Part shown: positions 17,468 through 24,436 of the stretch, one piece after another | Layout: the number at the start of each line of letters is the position of its first letter | How positions within the stretch are numbered: position 1 is the stretch's first letter | Source of the DNA: Paenibacillus sp. Marseille-Q4541 | GTDB taxonomy: Bacteria > Bacillota > Bacilli > Paenibacillales > Paenibacillaceae | Assembly (NCBI RefSeq): GCF_018310695.1 | Contig: NZ_JAGXCY010000009.1 | Location: 1 to 64,000, forward strand | Length of the DNA: 64,000 nt | Reading direction: 5' to 3' | Notes under the pieces: generated by a model | Databases searched by the model: none | Seen by the model: only the letters and a program-made list of their open reading frames with translations | Told to the model about the DNA's origin: nothing | Translations under genes and position numbers: made by a program

Positions 17468-18223
17468 ATGAATTATCAAAGTACCACAATTAAAAGCAAA
17501 TGGACGAAAACAAAGTGGCTGCTAGACAGCACAAAAACACAAAAATATATTCCCAAAACCTTACCTTTTAACCGTAGCAACCTGAAAACCATGCTTTCTG
17601 ATTATTCCACTATCTACTTTAAGCCTACTGGTGGCTCCGGAGGATTTCATATTATACGTATAAAAAAGCTCGGGGACAGTTATCAAACTCAGCACAAAAC
17701 TGAAAAAAAACGTTATTCAACCATCGACTCCCTCTATGAGCAACTGAATAAGCGTGCCAAAAATCGCCCCTACCTTTTGCAGAAAGGCATCAAACTCGCC
17801 ACCGTTAATGGCAGACCTTTTGACATTCGTGTCATGGTGCAAAAAACGAATAGCGGGGTCTGGAAGAGTACCGGGATCTTCCTCAAAATAGGTAGACGTG
17901 GAGCTGTCGCAACCAACTACAATCAAGGTGGAGATATCGCATTTTTACAGCAAACGCTAACTAAAGCCGGATTCAGCAAGGCTCAGATCCAGAAGATAGA
18001 AGAAGAGCTCAAAAAGCTTGGAGAGTCCGTTGGAAATGTATTTAGCAAGCATGGCAGTGGATTTCATGAGCTCGGACTTGATGTTGCCTTGGATAAGGAA
18101 GGCGTTTTTTGGATCCTTGAAGTAAATACAAGACCTCAAATCTACCCCCTCAAAGATATGAAGGACAAAAGCATGTATAAGCGCATCATATCCTATGCAA
18201 AACAGTATGGAAGAAAGAAATAA
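17468..18223 (+). CDS. YheC/YheD-family spore-coat-associated ATP-grasp protein
   Basis: Protein of 251 residues with an ATP-grasp fold. TGGSGGFHII is the glycine-rich loop, RPFDIRVMVQ the central strand, and ILEVNTRPQIYPL contains the metal-binding Glu and Asn. B. subtilis YheC and YheD are larger and located in the spore coat; this is a shorter single-domain member typical of Bacillales. It would ligate or phosphorylate a cell-surface or coat component; the reaction is unknown. GGGGGAG precedes the ATG. It has its own promoter region and no close partner. Confidence 0.82.
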   Translation: MNYQSTTIKSKWTKTKWLLDSTKTQKYIPKTLPFNRSNLKTMLSDYSTIYFKPTGGSGGFHIIRIKKLGDSYQTQHKTEKKRYSTIDSLYEQLNKRAKNRPYLLQKGIKLATVNGRPFDIRVMVQKTNSGVWKSTGIFLKIGRRGAVATNYNQGGDIAFLQQTLTKAGFSKAQIQKIEEELKKLGESVGNVFSKHGSGFHELGLDVALDKEGVFWILEVNTRPQIYPLKDMKDKSMYKRIISYAKQYGRKK

Positions 18224-18348
18224 TAAATAAACAAAACTAGGGTTACCTTGTCTTAAACTTGGGGACCCTATGTACATAAACCATTTTAACGAAATATTTA
18301 AAATCCTGATGATAGACTTCATAGCATTTGAATTTTTTAGGATATACA

Positions 18349-18377
18349 TTTACAGCCCATATGATTTTCATTATAAT
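18349..18377 (+). promoter_or_regulatory. Sigma-A type promoter of yitT leader
   Basis: TTTACA at 18349-18354, 17-nt spacer, TATAAT at 18372-18377. Transcription would start near 18384, about 105 nt upstream of the YitT start codon, so the leader includes the terminator at 18415-18456. Confidence 0.75.
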
Positions 18378-18414
18378 GAATCTATCAAAAGAGCTGCGCA
18401 ATGTATGTTTGCAC

Positions 18415-18456
18415 AAAGCGATTAAAGGGATGTTATTTCCTTTAATCGCTTTTTTT
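18415..18456 (+). terminator. Terminator in the yitT leader (possible attenuator)
   Basis: 14-bp stem AAAGCGATTAAAGG/CCTTTAATCGCTTT with a 10-nt loop and T-run. It lies downstream of the promoter at 18349-18377 and 33 nt upstream of the YitT start, so it would stop most leader transcripts unless overcome. It might instead simply end the ATP-grasp transcript, but that gene stops about 190 nt earlier. Confidence 0.8.
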
Positions 18457-18489
18457 GTGAGCAAAAGAAACAAACGGAGGATAATGCAC

Positions 18490-19326
18490 ATGAAGAAAAG
18501 AATCTACGACATGTTTATGCTACTGTTGGGGGCGTTTATTTTTGCGCTTGCAGTCAATTTGTTTGTTATTCCCAATGATTTCGGTGAGGGGGGCGTTACC
18601 GGGATCTCGATTATTTTGTTTTATATATTTCAATGGTCGCCTGCCATCGTCAGTTTGATCGCTAACGGCATATTACTTTTGATCGGATATCGCTTGCTGG
18701 ATAAAACAACAACGATCTACACGATCATTACCGTCGCATTTAATGCCTTGTTTCTGCATCTTACAGAACATTGGTACATCGCCTCAAATGAACCTGTCAT
18801 CAACGCTATTTTCGCTGGACTATTTGCGGGAGTAGGGATCGGACTCATTATTAGAGTAGGTGGAACCACAGCAGGAACTACCATCCTAGCCCGGCTTGCC
18901 AATAAGTACTGGGACTGGAATATCAGTTATGCCCTGCTGTTTTTTGATTTGATTGTAGCTGGACTGTCCATCTTCGTTATTGGGGTAGAAAAAACGATGT
19001 TCACCGTCCTCATTCTCTACATTGGAACCAAAGCTATGGAATTTATCATTGAAGGACTCAATCCAAAAAAAGCAGTTACCATTATTTCGCCACATCACGA
19101 TCGGATTGCCTCCAAAGTCACGGACGTAATGGATCGCGGCGTCACCGTTCTTCGAGGATATGGTTACTATACTGGCAAAACGAAAGACGTTCTGTACATT
19201 GTCATTAGTAAGCAAGAAGTATCCATGCTGAAGAAAATTGTAAAAACCGAAGATGTGAATGCCTTTGTTACCATCCATGATGTGCGGGACGTATTCGGGG
19301 AAGGGTTTATCGATATTTCTAAATAA
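18490..19326 (+). CDS. YitT-family membrane protein
   Basis: Membrane protein of about 278 residues. Five or so membrane segments fill residues 1-190, with the family motif NDFGEGGVTGIS after the first. The C-terminal cytoplasmic DUF2179 domain (about 200-275) begins AVTIISPHHDRIASKVTDVMDRGVT over residues near 197-221. The function is not established. The ATG at 18490 is chosen because CGGAGG lies 9 nt upstream. The longer frame to 18328 would run through the promoter and terminator. Expression is probably controlled by the leader upstream. Confidence 0.88.
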   Translation: MKKRIYDMFMLLLGAFIFALAVNLFVIPNDFGEGGVTGISIILFYIFQWSPAIVSLIANGILLLIGYRLLDKTTTIYTIITVAFNALFLHLTEHWYIASNEPVINAIFAGLFAGVGIGLIIRVGGTTAGTTILARLANKYWDWNISYALLFFDLIVAGLSIFVIGVEKTMFTVLILYIGTKAMEFIIEGLNPKKAVTIISPHHDRIASKVTDVMDRGVTVLRGYGYYTGKTKDVLYIVISKQEVSMLKKIVKTEDVNAFVTIHDVRDVFGEGFIDISK

Positions 19327-19352
19327 TAAAAAAGAGTGCTGCGACAAGAATA

Positions 19353-19427
19353 GAAGGAGTTTCCTCACATAAAACCGAATAGTTTTCTAACTTCATTACT
19401 ATTTGGTTTATGAGGAGGACCTCCTTC
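19353..19427 (+). promoter_or_regulatory. Inverted repeat that would mask the ribosome binding site of the VOC gene
   Basis: The outer arms GAAGGAG (19353-19359) and CTCCTTC (19421-19427) are exact complements. The inner arms CCTCACATAAAACCGAATAG and CTATTTGGTTTATGAGG pair with a few bulges and one mismatch. The AGGAGG site (19414-19419) lies in the 3' arm and the start codon follows at 19428. As RNA, the folded leader would hide the site. Confidence 0.6.
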
Positions 19428-19820
19428 ATGCTGCAGACATTAGAACATATGCAAATCCCTGTACAACAGCTGGACCGTGCGATCCATTGGTATACGAACA
19501 ATTTAGGTTTTACGTTGACCGAAAAAGGAGACCGCAACGCATTTTTAATTCTGCCGGAGGGACCGATGCTCATGTTATGGCAGTCCCATGATGATACTCT
19601 TGCCCATTATACAGTGGATGAGGTGGATTTCCCCGTACTACTTTATCGCACATCCAAAATTCATGAACTCCATGAACAGCTGGTGCGGATCGGAACCCGG
19701 ATTCAGGTGTTCCATCCGGAACCTTTTGGCTGGGTTCTCAAGTTCTATGATTCAGAAAACAACTTGTGGGGTGTGCTTCAATTTGATAATGAAACGACGC
19801 CGGGTTTCTCAGTCTCGTAA
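19428..19820 (+). CDS. VOC-family (glyoxalase/bleomycin-resistance fold) protein
   Basis: Protein of about 130 residues with one vicinal-oxygen-chelate domain. The first half is MLQTLEHMQIPVQQLDRAIH-like (residues 1-20) with WYTNNLGFTLTE. The second ends LKFYDSENNLWGVLQF, where the Glu is a typical metal ligand. It could be a lyase, dioxygenase or antibiotic-binding protein; metal ligands alone do not decide. The ATG at 19428 follows AGGAGG by 8 nt, whereas the upstream ATG at 19410 overlaps that site. Translation may be controlled by the leader hairpin. Confidence 0.8.
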   Translation: MLQTLEHMQIPVQQLDRAIHWYTNNLGFTLTEKGDRNAFLILPEGPMLMLWQSHDDTLAHYTVDEVDFPVLLYRTSKIHELHEQLVRIGTRIQVFHPEPFGWVLKFYDSENNLWGVLQFDNETTPGFSVS

Positions 19821-19904
19821 AAAATTGTTACAATAGGGAATGGATAACTGATTTCAACTGATCTCAGCTGAATTATAGAACTGAAAGTGAGGCCTATCAA
19901 TTAC

Positions 19905-21107
19905 ATGATAATAAAACCTAGAACACGCGGCTTTATCTGCACGACATCCCACCCTGTGGGTTGTGCTAAGCATGTAGAGCAGCAAATGGAATATGTGAAA
20001 TCTAAGCCAAGAGTTAACGGTCCTAAAAACGTCCTTGTGATTGGAGCTTCTACGGGGTATGGTCTTTCGTCCCGTATTGTGGCTGCTTTTGGAGCAGGAG
20101 CGAATACGATTGGTGTTTATCGTCCGAGTGCCGGTAGTGAGAAACGTACAGCTTCTGCTGGTTGGTATAATTCTGCTGCCTTTGAAGCTGCTGCAGAAGA
20201 AGCAGGTCTAACCTCTTATAGTGTGACTGGCGATGCCTTTACCGATGAAACGAAACAAAAAACGGTAGATGTTATTCGTGAAAAACTTGGACAGGTCGAT
20301 CTTGTGGTCTATAGCGTTGCGTCTCCAAGACGTAAAGATCCAGCTACTGGCGAGATGGTCAATTCGGTCCTCAAACCAATCGGTGAATCGTACACGAACA
20401 AAACGGTTAATTTTCATACGGGTGAAGTGACACCGGTTACGATTGAACCGGCAACAGAAGAAGAAATTAAGCATACGGTTACCGTAATGGGTGGAGATGA
20501 CTGGCAGCTCTGGATTCATGCACTCAAAGAAGGTGGCGTACTAGCAGAGAATGCGGTAACGATTGCCTACTCTTATATCGGGTCTGATATAACCCAAGCG
20601 ATCTACCGTGAAGGTTCCATCGGACAAGCCAAGGATCATCTAGAAGCTACCGCTCATTCCTTGAATGAAACCCTTGGACAAACGGGCGGACGTGCTTATG
20701 TAGCAGTAAGCAAAGCGCTTGTAACCCAGTCGAGTTCTGCTATTCCTGTCGTTCCGCTGTATGTATCCGCACTATATAAAGTAATGAAAGAAAAAGGACT
20801 CCATGAAGGTACGATTGAACAGATGTACCGTTTATTCGCAGATCGTCTGTATCATGCCGAAGGTACACAAGTGGATGAGGAAGGTCGAATCCGCATTGAT
20901 GATTGGGAACTTCAAGAAGATATTCAAGAGGAAGTCCGCCGTATCTGGGCCGAGATTTCTACAGATAATATCTATGATCTTTCTGATCTGGAGGGCTACC
21001 GTAAGGAATTCTTCCAATTGTTCGGATTTGAAATCGATGGGGTAGATTATGATGCTGATATCAATCCTGATGTGAAAATACCTCAGGCTTACACGGTTAC
21101 GGAATAA
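19905..21107 (+). CDS. fabV: FabV-type trans-2-enoyl-ACP/CoA reductase
   Basis: NADH-dependent enoyl reductase of 400 residues, the last step of fatty-acid elongation. The start MIIKPRTRGFICTTSHPVGC is diagnostic. The cofactor loop is VIGASTGYGLSSR (about 45-57), and Tyr234 and Lys243 form the Y-x8-K catalytic motif of FabV (short-chain reductases such as FabI use a shorter spacing). FabV enzymes are known to be little affected by triclosan. The ATG at 19905 gives the canonical N-terminus, although its site GTGAGG is 12 nt upstream. It is a single gene with its own terminator. Confidence 0.93.
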   Translation: MIIKPRTRGFICTTSHPVGCAKHVEQQMEYVKSKPRVNGPKNVLVIGASTGYGLSSRIVAAFGAGANTIGVYRPSAGSEKRTASAGWYNSAAFEAAAEEAGLTSYSVTGDAFTDETKQKTVDVIREKLGQVDLVVYSVASPRRKDPATGEMVNSVLKPIGESYTNKTVNFHTGEVTPVTIEPATEEEIKHTVTVMGGDDWQLWIHALKEGGVLAENAVTIAYSYIGSDITQAIYREGSIGQAKDHLEATAHSLNETLGQTGGRAYVAVSKALVTQSSSAIPVVPLYVSALYKVMKEKGLHEGTIEQMYRLFADRLYHAEGTQVDEEGRIRIDDWELQEDIQEEVRRIWAEISTDNIYDLSDLEGYRKEFFQLFGFEIDGVDYDADINPDVKIPQAYTVTE

Positions 21108-21120
21108 AATTGAATTAACA

Positions 21121-21168
21121 AAACGGTCCCACCGTCAGATCAATATCCTGACGGGTGGGACCGTTTTT
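21121..21168. terminator. Terminator between fabV and the convergent lipoprotein gene
   Basis: An 18-bp stem with one bulge (AAACGGTCCCACC-GTCAG) and 9-nt loop, then a T-run on the plus strand. It ends at the stop codon of the minus-strand lipoprotein gene, so it probably serves both genes. Confidence 0.88.
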
Positions 21169-21602
21169 TATTTGGAAACGGAAGGTTTGATGCTAAGCAA
21201 GATAAGTTGTTTCAAATCTGCTTCTCCTTCAATTGCTTTTTCCTCATAGGTAAAATCTACAGGAGTCTGTTCTTCCAAATTGGCAATTTCGGTATCCATT
21301 CCTTCGCCTAATTGAAACGCAGTTGCCTGTCCGTTGATGGTAATTTCAATAGTATGGGGATCCGCTTGTCCCGTGTAGACGCCTGAGCCTTCTTTTACTT
21401 CGGTATCAGGTTCAGTAGGTTCCACCGATGTTCCAGAAGAACCGCTGGATGTACCGGGTATACTGGCCTGACCTGATGTTTCATTCGCATCTTGACCGCA
21501 TGCAGCCAAAGTGAGGCTAAGCATCGCAATAAGGAGCAGCAAACCTATTTTCGTTATTCTGTTCCTTGTTGTTAGTTCGCGTAATTCTTTTTTCATCTTC
21601 AT
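21168..21602 (-). CDS. Small lipoprotein, paralogue of the protein at 14119-14535
   Basis: Protein of 144 residues. A charged N-terminus is followed by a hydrophobic stretch and the lipobox LTLAAC, so Cys at about 36 should be lipidated. A Ser/Thr/Gly-rich linker (about 40-70) leads into a small domain with GSGVYTGQADPHTIEITING and FQLGEGMDTEI. This domain also occurs in the exported protein at 14119-14535. The ATG has GGAGG 7 nt upstream. Role unknown; probably an outer-face envelope protein. Confidence 0.75.
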   Translation of the reverse strand: MKMKKELRELTTRNRITKIGLLLLIAMLSLTLAACGQDANETSGQASIPGTSSGSSGTSVEPTEPDTEVKEGSGVYTGQADPHTIEITINGQATAFQLGEGMDTEIANLEEQTPVDFTYEEKAIEGEADLKQLILLSIKPSVSK

Positions 21603-21659
21603 CAGGATACCTCCTATTTTTAGATAAACGAAGAACTCATTACTAAACTATTGTACTTC

Positions 21660-21698
21660 TTAACTTCTCCATTTAACTTCTCCATTTAACTTCTCCAT
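21660..21698. repeat. Three tandem copies of a 13-bp unit
   Basis: TTAACTTCTCCAT occurs three times head to tail without mismatch, about 60 nt upstream of the lipoprotein start on the opposite strand. It looks like recent slippage; it lies in the promoter region of that gene. Confidence 0.9.
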
Positions 21699-21810
21699 TG
21701 TTTAATTTTCTACCTCCCTTGTCAAACTTAGGATAAAAAGAGAGGCTGAACTCGGGACGAAGTTTTGCATATATTATTAAAACCTGCAAAGACAAGGAGG
21801 ATCATAACAG

Positions 21811-22932
21811 ATGCATATCCTCATCGTCAGTCCAGAGCAATTTCCTTTGCCAGGCAGCGGTTCCGTTGAAATTTGTATTCTTGCTATTGCTGAGCAGCTG
21901 TCGCACACGCATCAAGTTACGGTGATTAGTCCCCTTTTTCCACATTTAGAGGAAGAAACGCAGTGGAATCCTCAGCTGTTAATTAAAAGAGTGGAAGGAA
22001 AACTGCCTTCTGAATATAGCAAGGCTGTCATCGAAGTCATATCTCAGCTAAAACAATCTATCGATATCATCCAGGTAGATAACCGACCAAGATACATGTC
22101 TAAAATAAAACGAGCGTTTCCTTCTATTCCGGTCGTGCTCTTTCTGCATTCGCTGACCTTCGTGCCTCAAAATAGCCATATTGCCGCTTGTCTGCAAAAG
22201 GCTGATTTTATAGTAACGAACAGTAAATCGTTAGAACAAGTTGTTCTTAAGCGATTTCCTCTAGGGGCAGAGAAAGTCATTCATATCACTCTCGGTGTAG
22301 ATTATTCCCGGTTCAGACCGCTTGAGGCTGCAGAAAAACGTACGTATTATGACCATTTTCAAATTCGGGAAGATCAGTTTCATATCCTTTATGTAGGTAG
22401 ACTCATTCCCCAAAAAGGTATCCCCGTTCTCATTCGTGCCATTCACCTTCTACGGCCCGAGATCAAAGCAAAAGCCCACCTTCTAATCGCAGGGAAAGCA
22501 AAAAACAGAACCTATACGACCGCACTAAAAAAACTCGCCCGTAAACTCCATGTTTCCGTTACCTTCCTGGGCGAAATACCACATGAGAAGATTCACACCT
22601 TATATCCACTTGCTCATTGCATGGTATGTCCCTCTCAAAAACATGAGGCTTTTGGACTCGTCAATATAGAAGCCATGTCCTGCGGAATCCCAGTGATCAC
22701 TTCTAAAAATGGAGGAATGAAAGAAATTGTGAACGATGGTCATAACGGATTTTTAGTCTCCAATTATAAAAATGCAAGAGGCTTTGCCTCCCCCCTGTCA
22801 AAACTCCTTGTCTCCCCCGAACTCTCGCAAATGATGGGCAATAACGGAAGAAAAACAGTTCAGGAAAGGTATACCTGGCAGGTAACCGCTCAAAAACTAG
22901 AAGAAGCATATTCTCGTCTTCTATTCGAATAG
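21811..22932 (+). CDS. GT4-family glycosyltransferase, CotSA-like
   Basis: Cytosolic GT-B glycosyltransferase of 373 residues. The N-terminal acceptor domain begins MHILIVSPEQFPLPGSGSVE. The C-terminal donor domain has LYVGRLIPQKGIPVLI and the EX7E-type region KHEAFGLVNIEAMSCGIPV, which binds the nucleotide-sugar. The pattern is like spore-coat protein CotSA of B. subtilis, although general surface-glycan enzymes look similar. AAGGAGGATCATAACAG precedes the ATG. It stands alone and converges on the HIRAN-like gene. Confidence 0.78.
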   Translation: MHILIVSPEQFPLPGSGSVEICILAIAEQLSHTHQVTVISPLFPHLEEETQWNPQLLIKRVEGKLPSEYSKAVIEVISQLKQSIDIIQVDNRPRYMSKIKRAFPSIPVVLFLHSLTFVPQNSHIAACLQKADFIVTNSKSLEQVVLKRFPLGAEKVIHITLGVDYSRFRPLEAAEKRTYYDHFQIREDQFHILYVGRLIPQKGIPVLIRAIHLLRPEIKAKAHLLIAGKAKNRTYTTALKKLARKLHVSVTFLGEIPHEKIHTLYPLAHCMVCPSQKHEAFGLVNIEAMSCGIPVITSKNGGMKEIVNDGHNGFLVSNYKNARGFASPLSKLLVSPELSQMMGNNGRKTVQERYTWQVTAQKLEEAYSRLLFE

Positions 22933-22942
22933 TAGCTTATGA

Positions 22943-23308
22943 TCAGATTTGTTCCGATGGAGTGCGGTACATAATGAATACTTCCTTCTCCCCCGCACCC
23001 GTTTTTGTAGCTACTTCTTTCAGTTCAACAATGGCGATATCTTGAAATATAAACTGTACAACTCCAAGCGTCTGCTGCCGAAAGGAATCATAGATACGAC
23101 CTGCGCTTCGACATCCTCTTGGGACGGTATCTGCACTGTTCGCAATGTAACCTACTTGTCCATGCGAAGGCAACACCACACGGATGGCTTCTGGATCAGC
23201 CAAGTTGTCAGGGTCCTTTACAAGAAACACCGGATCTCCTACCTTTAACCTTATAGAGCTTGGAAAATATCTCATGTCCGTGACTGCTCCATATATCTTT
23301 TTATGCAT
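22943..23308 (-). CDS. HIRAN-like domain protein
   Basis: Protein of about 121 residues, all of which reads as one HIRAN-like domain. KVGDPVFLVKDPDNLADPEAIRV gives the typical DxxNxxDxxAI core (residues 20-42), followed by GQVGYIANSADTVPRGC. HIRAN domains bind single-stranded 3' DNA ends in some helicases; stand-alone copies are uncharacterised. The ATG at 23308 has AAGGAGG 9 nt upstream, better than the start at 23341. No helicase or nuclease gene is next to it. Confidence 0.7.
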   Translation of the reverse strand: MHKKIYGAVTDMRYFPSSIRLKVGDPVFLVKDPDNLADPEAIRVVLPSHGQVGYIANSADTVPRGCRSAGRIYDSFRQQTLGVVQFIFQDIAIVELKEVATKTGAGEKEVFIMYRTPSEQI

Positions 23309-23632
23309 ATATACTTCCTCCTTCATCATCTTCACGATCAAATGTAATGATAACTATATCGGTATTGTGGATTCGTTCTTTTACACTATTAACCAAAACT
23401 TTTGAACTACAAAACAAAATAATAATTAATAAAATAGTCCTAAAGTGCCTGTTATTTTAATAATCGACAAGTTGTTGTTTTTCACTGAAAAGAACATTTA
23501 GTCGCTAAACACCTTTCGCATTTGCGAAAATAATACTTTTATCTGTAATACAACATCAATGAAGCACAGAAAAAGCCCGGCCTTATGGCCGAGCTTTTTT
23601 GTTGTTCTCTATTTATTTATACAATAATGATC
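23309..23632. other. 324-bp intergenic region with a 16-bp palindrome
   Basis: Between the HIRAN-like gene and the L25 gene. TTTCGCA-TT-TGCGAAA at 23514-23529 is a perfect inverted repeat that could be an operator. The terminator of the L25 gene lies at 23571-23600. No further gene was seen. Confidence 0.6.
23571..23600 (-). terminator. Terminator after the L25 gene
   Basis: Stem AAGCCCGGCC/GGCCGAGCTT with a TTAT loop and one mismatch, with A-run on the left and T-run on the right. On the minus strand it ends the L25 transcript, 33 nt after the stop. Confidence 0.8.
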
Positions 23633-24259
23633 TTATTCTTCCGTTGATTCTGCGGTTTCCTCTGCAGAAGCATCTGTGTCTTCACCTGTGTTTGTTTCAG
23701 CAGCTCGAAGCACCGTTACAGAAGCAATCAGCATTTCTTCGGAAGAAACTAAAGTTACGCCTTTTGGCAGTTTCAAATCGGAGGCAGACAGTTTATCACC
23801 AATATCTAGTCCCGAAATATCAACTTCAATGGAGGCTGGAAGATCATTGGGTAATCCTTCTACAACAACTTCCGTTTCCTGAGTTTGCAGAACCCCGCCT
23901 GTCTTGGTTCCCTTCGCCGTTCCTTGGAAATCAATCGGAATGGTAACCTGAATCGATTTATTTTTGGAAATTTGAATAAAATCAACATGTATCAAATGAT
24001 CATTTTTCTTTTGCATATCTTTGATTAGTACCGGCACTTTTTTGCCGTCTTTCAATTGGAGTTCAAATAACTCAGAACGTCCTGTGCGAGCTACGCGAGT
24101 AACATCCTTTTCATCAACATGAACAGCAACACTGTCAAAAGATGGACCGTATACGACGCCAGGAACTCGTCCACTTTTTCTCAAGGTAGCAAGTGCGGCT
24201 CCCTTGTTCTCTGTCCTATGCTCAGCGGTGAGTTGGACTGTTTTTCCGTTGGATTTCAT
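23633..24259 (-). CDS. rplY: Ribosomal protein bL25, general-stress Ctc type
   Basis: Protein of about 208 residues in the long Ctc form. An N-terminal 5S-rRNA-binding domain (RKSGRVPGVVYG, then IHVDFIQIS) is followed by a C-terminal beta domain (ETEVVVEGLPNDLP) and an acidic, Glu/Thr-rich tail. It binds 5S rRNA in the large subunit; in B. subtilis ctc is stress-induced. The ATG at 24259 has GAAGGAGG 10 nt upstream. The longer frame to 24397 has no ribosome binding site and adds 46 residues unlike the family. It is a single gene with its own terminator. Confidence 0.9.
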   Translation of the reverse strand: MKSNGKTVQLTAEHRTENKGAALATLRKSGRVPGVVYGPSFDSVAVHVDEKDVTRVARTGRSELFELQLKDGKKVPVLIKDMQKKNDHLIHVDFIQISKNKSIQVTIPIDFQGTAKGTKTGGVLQTQETEVVVEGLPNDLPASIEVDISGLDIGDKLSASDLKLPKGVTLVSSEEMLIASVTVLRAAETNTGEDTDASAEETAESTEE

Positions 24260-24436
24260 TGTAAAACATCCTCCTTCAAGATCCGTGGTTTCATATTTGG
24301 CCACTAGGGTCATGTTATTCATTACCCACGCAGGAATAAAACCTAACGTTTTCTCGAAGATTTCATCAAACAAACGAAAATTAACACCCGGATACAATGT
24401 AAAAAGGACTGCCCGAAGACAGTCCCATCCTTTCTA

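Noticed and set aside
18328..18489. Longer start for yitT
   Set aside because: The extension would cover the promoter and terminator; the ATG at 18490 has a consensus ribosome binding site.
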